The notes beneath the pieces were generated by a model that searched no databases, had not been told where the DNA came from, and saw only the letters and a list, made by a program, of their open reading frames with translations. From 1162T-S-0a-05 sp050299435 (GTDB lineage Bacteria; Pseudomonadota; Gammaproteobacteria; Pseudomonadales; Cellvibrionaceae), in contig JBNKVX010000062.1 of NCBI GenBank assembly GCA_050299435.1, forward strand, positions 1-19,693: a DNA stretch of 19,693 nt. Reading direction: 5' to 3'. Numbering within the stretch: position 1 is the stretch's first letter; the number at the start of each line of letters is the position of its first letter. This document shows, in pieces, positions 16,106-19,693 of the stretch. The position numbers were made by a program, and so were the translations under genes.

Positions 16106-16969
16106 TTATTTGGCTACTATTCGGGAGAGTATATCTAACTTCTGCGGGTCATCGTCAACAAAGCGTACGGCAATGCGCACTGTTTGAGCATCGGGATTTG
16201 CTTCTGTTGCAGCAATACTGTGTACATAAGCATTCAAACGCGCAAGTGCCTCGCCCTTTTCATTTTCAAGGTCCACTGCAACTTGATCAAATAAGGTGGG
16301 TAACTCTGCAGGGCGTGACATTAACCCGTTCATTCCCTGTAGTGATAATTCACGCACACCGCACTCGTAAGCGTTATCCGGAAAACGTAACCAGGCCTTG
16401 CCCTTAAACCGGCTGGTCACAGCAACGGTGTTTTGTGCTGGCGCTTTTTTGGAGGGATTTTGAGTGCCGGGGCTTTTCTGAGTGCCTGTTTTTTTGTTAC
16501 TCAGCATGCGTTCAGGGTCGCCACCCGTCAGGGCATCAATGGCTGCGGCCGCCGTACCATCCGCTTTATTTGTCGTTTTGTTGGGACGATAACCTATGCG
16601 TTTCAGTTGCTTATAGATCTTGCGCTCAAGCTCTTCTGCGGTGAAGGGTTTAGTAAGGTAATCGCTAACTCCCGCCTGAACTGCCTGCATCACGTGGTTT
16701 CGATCACCGCGACTCGTCACCATAACAAAAGGGGTATCAGCGTGAATTTGGTGAGAGCGGACCCAGGCAAGAAATTCCTCTCCGCTCATCTCGGGCATCT
16801 CCCAATCAGAAAGAATCAGGTCAACCTTACTGGCCTTGATCAATGAAACCGCGCGCCTGCCATCAATGGCTTCCAACAACTCAACATCGGGAATCATTCG
16901 TCGAATACTGCGTTTTATCGTATCTCGGACAAATGTGGCGTCATCCACCACAAGTATGCGTAAGCCCAT
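16106..16969 (-). CDS. response regulator with CheY-like receiver and degenerate PilZ-like domain
   Basis: The receiver domain (about 1-125) has D9/D10, phosphoacceptor D55 in LSDWEMP, T85 and K107, so it should be phosphorylated by a histidine kinase not encoded here. A low-complexity linker (about 130-180, rich in Thr, Lys, Pro, Ala) leads to a C-terminal beta-rich domain (about 185-287) that looks PilZ-like. The two c-di-GMP motifs are weak: R187-x3-K191 in place of RxxxR and E207-x-S209-x2-G212 in place of [D/N]xSxxG. It may therefore not bind c-di-GMP, or may bind differently. No DNA-binding domain is visible. AAGGAG lies 11 bases before the ATG. The operon position between yaaA and a DUF962 gene gives no clear role. 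Confidence 0.85.
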   Translation of the reverse strand: MGLRILVVDDATFVRDTIKRSIRRMIPDVELLEAIDGRRAVSLIKASKVDLILSDWEMPEMSGEEFLAWVRSHQIHADTPFVMVTSRGDRNHVMQAVQAGVSDYLTKPFTAEELERKIYKQLKRIGYRPNKTTNKADGTAAAAIDALTGGDPERMLSNKKTGTQKSPGTQNPSKKAPAQNTVAVTSRFKGKAWLRFPDNAYECGVRELSLQGMNGLMSRPAELPTLFDQVAVDLENEKGEALARLNAYVHSIAATEANPDAQTVRIAVRFVDDDPQKLDILSRIVAK

Positions 16970-16999
16970 CCAGTGTCGTACTCCTTCGTGGGCAAATAG

Positions 17000-17770
17000 C
17001 TATTGCTTGCGGCTAAACACCCAATTGTTGCCCTTGCTAAGTTCTGCATTAAAGCGGTAGCCGTCGCTATTGAATTTCTTTAACAGAGCCGGTTTTTCGA
17101 TACGCTTTTTTATAATATAGGCGCTCATTAGGCCACGCGCCTTTTTTGCAAAGAAACTCATTACTTTGTAGTCGCCGTTTTTAAAGTCTTTGAACACTGG
17201 CGTGATGATTTCTGCATCTATTGCCCTTGAATTCACCGATTTAAAATATTCATTAGACGCCAAATTAACAAGGGTCGTACTTTTCAATTTGTGTAGCTGT
17301 TTATTCAATTCTTGAGTGATGCTTTCTCCCCAAAAGGCATAGAGATCCTTACCGCGTGAGTTTTTCCACTGCGTGCCCATCTCAAGTCGATAGGCTTGAA
17401 TAAGATCCAGCGGCTTTAGGACACCGTATAAACCCGACAGAATTCGCATATGTGCTTGGGCAAACTCAATATCGTCGGCCTTCATGGAGTAGGCACCGAG
17501 ACCTAAATACACCTCTCCCTTAAAAGCGAACATCGCTTGTCTTGCGTTAGTCAAACTAAAAGGCGGTTTCCAGTTCTGGTAACGATCATAGTTTTCCTGA
17601 GCCAACTTATCACTGATACCCATAAGCTGACCCAGATCCTGAGGTGCAAGCTTTCGCAGGCCCTTGACTAACTCTTTTGAGCGATCAAGAAAAATCGGCT
17701 GGGTCTTTTTTTTCGTGGGGAGTGTGGTTTCGTAGTCCAAATTTTTTGCCGGTGAAATAACAACAAGCAT
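17000..17770 (-). CDS. yaaA: peroxide stress protein YaaA
   Basis: YaaA (DUF328) lowers intracellular free iron and oxidative damage during hydrogen peroxide stress in E. coli; the protein also binds DNA. The 256-aa product has the characteristic start MLVVISPAKNLDY, GLYGVLKPLD in the middle, and near the C-terminus SFFAKKARG and NNWVF. I chose the ATG at 17770 because the family begins with this ISPAK segment; an upstream TTG at 17791 would add seven residues. The family length fits. It is first in a run of five minus-strand genes and is divergent from the M48 lipoprotein gene. I see no clear OxyR site in the upstream region. Confidence 0.95.
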   Translation of the reverse strand: MLVVISPAKNLDYETTLPTKKKTQPIFLDRSKELVKGLRKLAPQDLGQLMGISDKLAQENYDRYQNWKPPFSLTNARQAMFAFKGEVYLGLGAYSMKADDIEFAQAHMRILSGLYGVLKPLDLIQAYRLEMGTQWKNSRGKDLYAFWGESITQELNKQLHKLKSTTLVNLASNEYFKSVNSRAIDAEIITPVFKDFKNGDYKVMSFFAKKARGLMSAYIIKKRIEKPALLKKFNSDGYRFNAELSKGNNWVFSRKQ

Positions 17771-17809
17771 CTTTATTTTTCTCAAGCACAATTTTTAGTC
17801 GTCTAGCGT

Positions 17810-17818
17810 AACATAACA
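17810..17818 (-). promoter_or_regulatory. candidate extended -10 for yaaA
   Basis: Read on the minus strand this is TGT followed by TATGTT, an extended -10-like element about 40 bases before the yaaA start. No convincing -35 is seen at the right distance. Tentative. Confidence 0.25.
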
Positions 17819-17896
17819 AGCGCATAATTATTGAAGCTTCCTCAGGGATTGGAAAGTAAGTTAAATAGGCGAAAATATTTCTACCAGGATTTTTTT

Positions 17897-17919
17897 CAGC
17901 GGAAAATCGCTGTTATTAT
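17897..17919 (+). promoter_or_regulatory. candidate M48 gene promoter with a dyad in the spacer
   Basis: TGTTATTAT at 17911-17919 is a good extended -10 (TATTAT, five of six). The -35 position (about 17891-17896) is only a T run. Immediately upstream and overlapping the TG lies a perfect inverted repeat, CAGCG-N6-CGCTG (17897-17912). A repressor or activator bound there would sit between the two promoter elements. The leader to the ATG at 17977 would be about 50 bases. Confidence 0.35.
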
Positions 17920-17976
17920 GTTTCAATATCGAGGTATGAATTTTTACTAATGCGTTATAAATAGGGTCATCGGCAC

Positions 17977-19236
17977 ATGAAATTACATTTCGGCTTGTTA
18001 CTTCTTGCACTTCTTCTTTCGCTTGGAGCCTGTTCAACCAATCCTGTTACAGGCGAAACTCAGCTTTCAATGCCTATCAGTGAGCAGATCGCTATCGGTC
18101 AAAAGCAATATGTCCCGGCACAACAACAGCAAGGAGGTCGCTACATCGTAGACCCTGAAGTAAACCTCTATGTTTCAACCGTAGGAAAAAATATCGCCGC
18201 GCACAGTGATCTAAAATTACCTTATGAATTTGTTGTTTTAAACAACGGTGTACCCAACGCCTGGGCTTTACCAGGTGGAAAAATTGCCATCAATCGCGGG
18301 CTGTTGGTATTGCTGGAAGATGAAGCGCAACTCGCGGCGGTCTTGGGCCACGAAATTGTTCATGCCGCCGCCGAACACAGTGCAACGCAAATGCGTAAAT
18401 CGCAATTGCTTGGTGGTGTAGTCGTACTTACAGGTGTGGCCTCAAAAGACAGCGATTATGCTGCTTTGATCACTGGCGGGGTCGCGGTAGGGGCGCAAGC
18501 CTGGCAAGCCAGTTACGGACGATCCCAGGAATTGGAGGCCGATAAATTCGGAATCAAATATATGTCGGCGGCGGGTTACGACCCACAGGCAGCCGTTGAG
18601 TTACAGCAAACTTTTGTAAAACTTTCAGCTTCTGGCGCTAAACAAGATGCGCTTTCTGCCCTCTTCGCCAGTCACCCCCCGTCTCAAGAACGTGTGAATA
18701 AAAATAAAAATATTGCCGCCAAATACCCCTCCGGTAAACGCAATAAAACCGCTTTCGCTAAGGCAATTGCCCAGTTGAATCGCGATCAAAATGCTTACAA
18801 AGCACATGATGAGGCTTTGGAAAAAGCTGCAAAAAAAGAGTGGGACCAAGCCCTAAAACTCACCAGAAGTGCACAAAAATTGCAGCCACAAGAAGCCGCT
18901 TTTTTCACAACGGAAGGGCAAATTCTTATGGCGCAAGGAGAAAGCAAAAGTGCGCTGACCCCCTTGGCAAAAGCAATGAAACTCAATCCAGAGTATTTTC
19001 TGCCTGCACTGTTACACGGTTTGAATGCCAAAGAACTCAATCAAAATTCCAGCGCTAAAACAAGTTTAAAGAAAAGTTTTGATGTGTTTCCCACCGCTAT
19101 TGCAGCATATTACCTGGGAGAAATTTCTTTAGGTGAAGGAAACAAAGCTGACGCGCGCGCCTGGTTTAAGCAGGCCGCCAGCGACCAGGGTGAAATTGGT
19201 AAAAAAGCGCAACAACAGTTAGAAGCCCTGGGTTAA
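17977..19236 (+). CDS. M48 family metalloprotease lipoprotein with TPR repeats (BepA/LoiP-like)
   Basis: This 419-aa zinc protease would be a periplasmic lipoprotein. A type II signal peptide ends in the lipobox LGAC with Cys19, followed by STNPVTGE, common in this family; Ser at +2 fits outer membrane sorting. The metal site is HEIVH (125-129), with E185 in ELEAD as the probable third ligand. Residues about 255-419 form TPR-like helical repeats. The order M48 domain then TPR matches BepA (YfgC), which helps assemble or degrade outer membrane proteins such as LptD; single-domain LoiP is also related. The length is shorter than E. coli BepA (487 aa). It is divergent from yaaA by 206 bases and appears monocistronic. 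Confidence 0.92.
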   Translation: MKLHFGLLLLALLLSLGACSTNPVTGETQLSMPISEQIAIGQKQYVPAQQQQGGRYIVDPEVNLYVSTVGKNIAAHSDLKLPYEFVVLNNGVPNAWALPGGKIAINRGLLVLLEDEAQLAAVLGHEIVHAAAEHSATQMRKSQLLGGVVVLTGVASKDSDYAALITGGVAVGAQAWQASYGRSQELEADKFGIKYMSAAGYDPQAAVELQQTFVKLSASGAKQDALSALFASHPPSQERVNKNKNIAAKYPSGKRNKTAFAKAIAQLNRDQNAYKAHDEALEKAAKKEWDQALKLTRSAQKLQPQEAAFFTTEGQILMAQGESKSALTPLAKAMKLNPEYFLPALLHGLNAKELNQNSSAKTSLKKSFDVFPTAIAAYYLGEISLGEGNKADARAWFKQAASDQGEIGKKAQQQLEALG

Positions 19237-19251
19237 ATACCAAGCCGGCTT

Positions 19252-19467
19252 TTAGCAGGTGTAATTGCCTTCCTTTCTGCGGCGTTCACATTCTTTACGC
19301 ACGTTTTCACAAGCGGTGACCTTGCCAGGAGAAGTAGGGTTACCCTGTACACACTCTTCATTTTTTGCGGCTAAATCCTGGTTACTCATTTTTTGCATTT
19401 TGCCGCCATCACACGCAACAAGGCCAAGAGAAACCAAAATAAAAAGAATCAGCAGTCTGATAGTCAT
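19252..19467 (-). CDS. small cysteine-rich lipoprotein of unknown function
   Basis: The 71-aa product has a type II signal peptide ending in the lipobox LVAC with Cys19. The residue after the lipidated Cys is Asp20, which in E. coli tends to keep lipoproteins in the inner membrane. The mature part is short, basic near its end, and has four more Cys (39, 53, 60, 71), which could form two disulfides; the last residue is Cys. I do not recognise a family. The purine-rich bases before the ATG at 19467 (AGGATA) give a plausible ribosome site. It converges on the M48 gene with 15 bases between the stops. Confidence 0.75.
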   Translation of the reverse strand: MTIRLLILFILVSLGLVACDGGKMQKMSNQDLAAKNEECVQGNPTSPGKVTACENVRKECERRRKEGNYTC

Positions 19468-19490
19468 TTATCCTATCCAATCAACAGTTA

Positions 19491-19496
19491 ACTATA
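19491..19496 (-). promoter_or_regulatory. candidate -10 of the small lipoprotein gene
   Basis: Read on the minus strand this is TATAGT, about 24 bases before the start codon. The spacer upstream holds a run of seven C residues on this strand (plus-strand G run at 19502-19508), and no good -35 is visible. Tentative. Confidence 0.3.
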
Positions 19497-19570
19497 AAAA
19501 TGGGGGGGTTTTAGATGCTTCTTGACTAAGTGTAGCCCAGACTATGGGAATTGTTGGATTTTCGGATATA

Positions 19571-19594
19571 AAAAAGGGCCCTTTGGCCCTTTTT
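19571..19594 (-). terminator. intrinsic terminator after the edge outer membrane gene
   Basis: Perfect ten-base arms AAAAAGGGCC and GGCCCTTTTT surround the loop CTTT. The A and T runs would make it work in either direction. It lies 13 bases past the stop of the minus-strand gene at the window edge and shields the small lipoprotein gene from read-through. Confidence 0.88.
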
Positions 19595-19607
19595 TGTTCT
19601 TATAAGA

Positions 19608-19693
19608 TTAAAACTTATATTCCATTCCCACACCGGTATAGGTATCGTCGGTTCCCTCATCAGATTCCAAACTTGTGAAAAATCCGAATACTT
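19608..19693 (-). CDS. C-terminal end of a probable outer membrane beta-barrel protein (partial)
   Basis: The window edge cuts this gene. On the minus strand, one frame is open from 19693 to a TAA at 19608-19610 and encodes about 28 residues ending TYTGVGMEYKF. The alternating pattern and the final Phe are typical of the last beta strand of outer membrane proteins recognised by the BAM complex. The terminator directly downstream supports a real gene end. The family cannot be named from this fragment. Confidence 0.65.
   Translation of the reverse strand, partial: VFGFFTSLESDEGTDDTYTGVGMEYKF

Noticed and set aside
16433..16846. Long plus-strand frame opposite the response regulator
   Set aside because: At 137 codons it is long, but it is antisense to a receiver domain with all key residues, and its translation is Cys-rich and without family features.
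17771..17976. OxyR-type site upstream of yaaA
   Set aside because: I looked for the spaced ATAG/CTAT pattern of OxyR sites and found no convincing match.
19242..19251. AAGCCGGCTT palindrome between the M48 and small lipoprotein genes as a terminator
   Set aside because: It is self-complementary with no loop and so would form only a weak hairpin; the following T run is short.
1..19693. Mobile elements, CRISPR arrays, tRNA or rRNA genes
   Set aside because: No transposase, integrase, spaced direct repeats, or tRNA/rRNA-like sequence was recognised.

Overview
The window looks like chromosomal DNA of a free-living gammaproteobacterium, probably close to the Cellvibrionales/Pseudomonas side of the class. 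The clues are the order ubiA-phoB-phoR (as in Pseudomonas), PhoB and PhoR of gammaproteobacterial type, lipoproteins with clear lipoboxes, a Tat-exported oxidoreductase, and a moderate GC content with dense coding on both strands. I see no rRNA, tRNA, CRISPR array, insertion sequence or phage gene. The taxonomic placement is inference.

Layout. (1) 78-2432 encodes a secreted M6 (immune inhibitor A type) metalloprotease followed by a strong terminator. (2) 2588-5507 is a tight two-gene unit: an unusual rhomboid intramembrane protease with a long insert and a soluble tail, then a membrane protein with an N-terminal B-box-like zinc module and a C-terminal TPR-like region. (3) 5504-7297 (minus) holds an acetyltransferase of the PAT type and an acidic amino acid symporter. 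(4) 7385-11562 (plus) runs ubiA, phoB, phoR and a FemAB-like acetyltransferase that overlaps phoR; a Pho-box-like site precedes phoB. (5) 11550-13985 is a divergent LysR regulator facing azoR and a pirin, a common quinone/redox stress arrangement. (6) 13982-17770 (minus) is a likely five-gene operon: yaaA, a response regulator with a degenerate PilZ-like tail, a DUF962/Mpo1-like membrane protein, a Tat-exported Gfo/Idh/MocA oxidoreductase and a nitroreductase. (7) 17977-19236 encodes an M48 metalloprotease lipoprotein with TPR repeats, divergent from yaaA. (8) 19252-19467 (minus) is a small cysteine-rich lipoprotein. (9) The right edge holds the last residues of a probable outer membrane beta-barrel protein with a terminator.

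Themes. Three unrelated proteases or protease-like systems of the envelope (M6, rhomboid, M48) and several redox and stress genes (azoR, pirin, yaaA, nitroreductase, Gfo/Idh/MocA) lie together. No single known system joins them. The least familiar parts are the rhomboid/B-box/TPR pair, the FemAB-like gene coupled to phoR, and the orphan response regulator with a PilZ-like domain lacking the standard c-di-GMP residues. Three of the four convergent gene pairs overlap at their stop codons, leaving no room for intergenic terminators.
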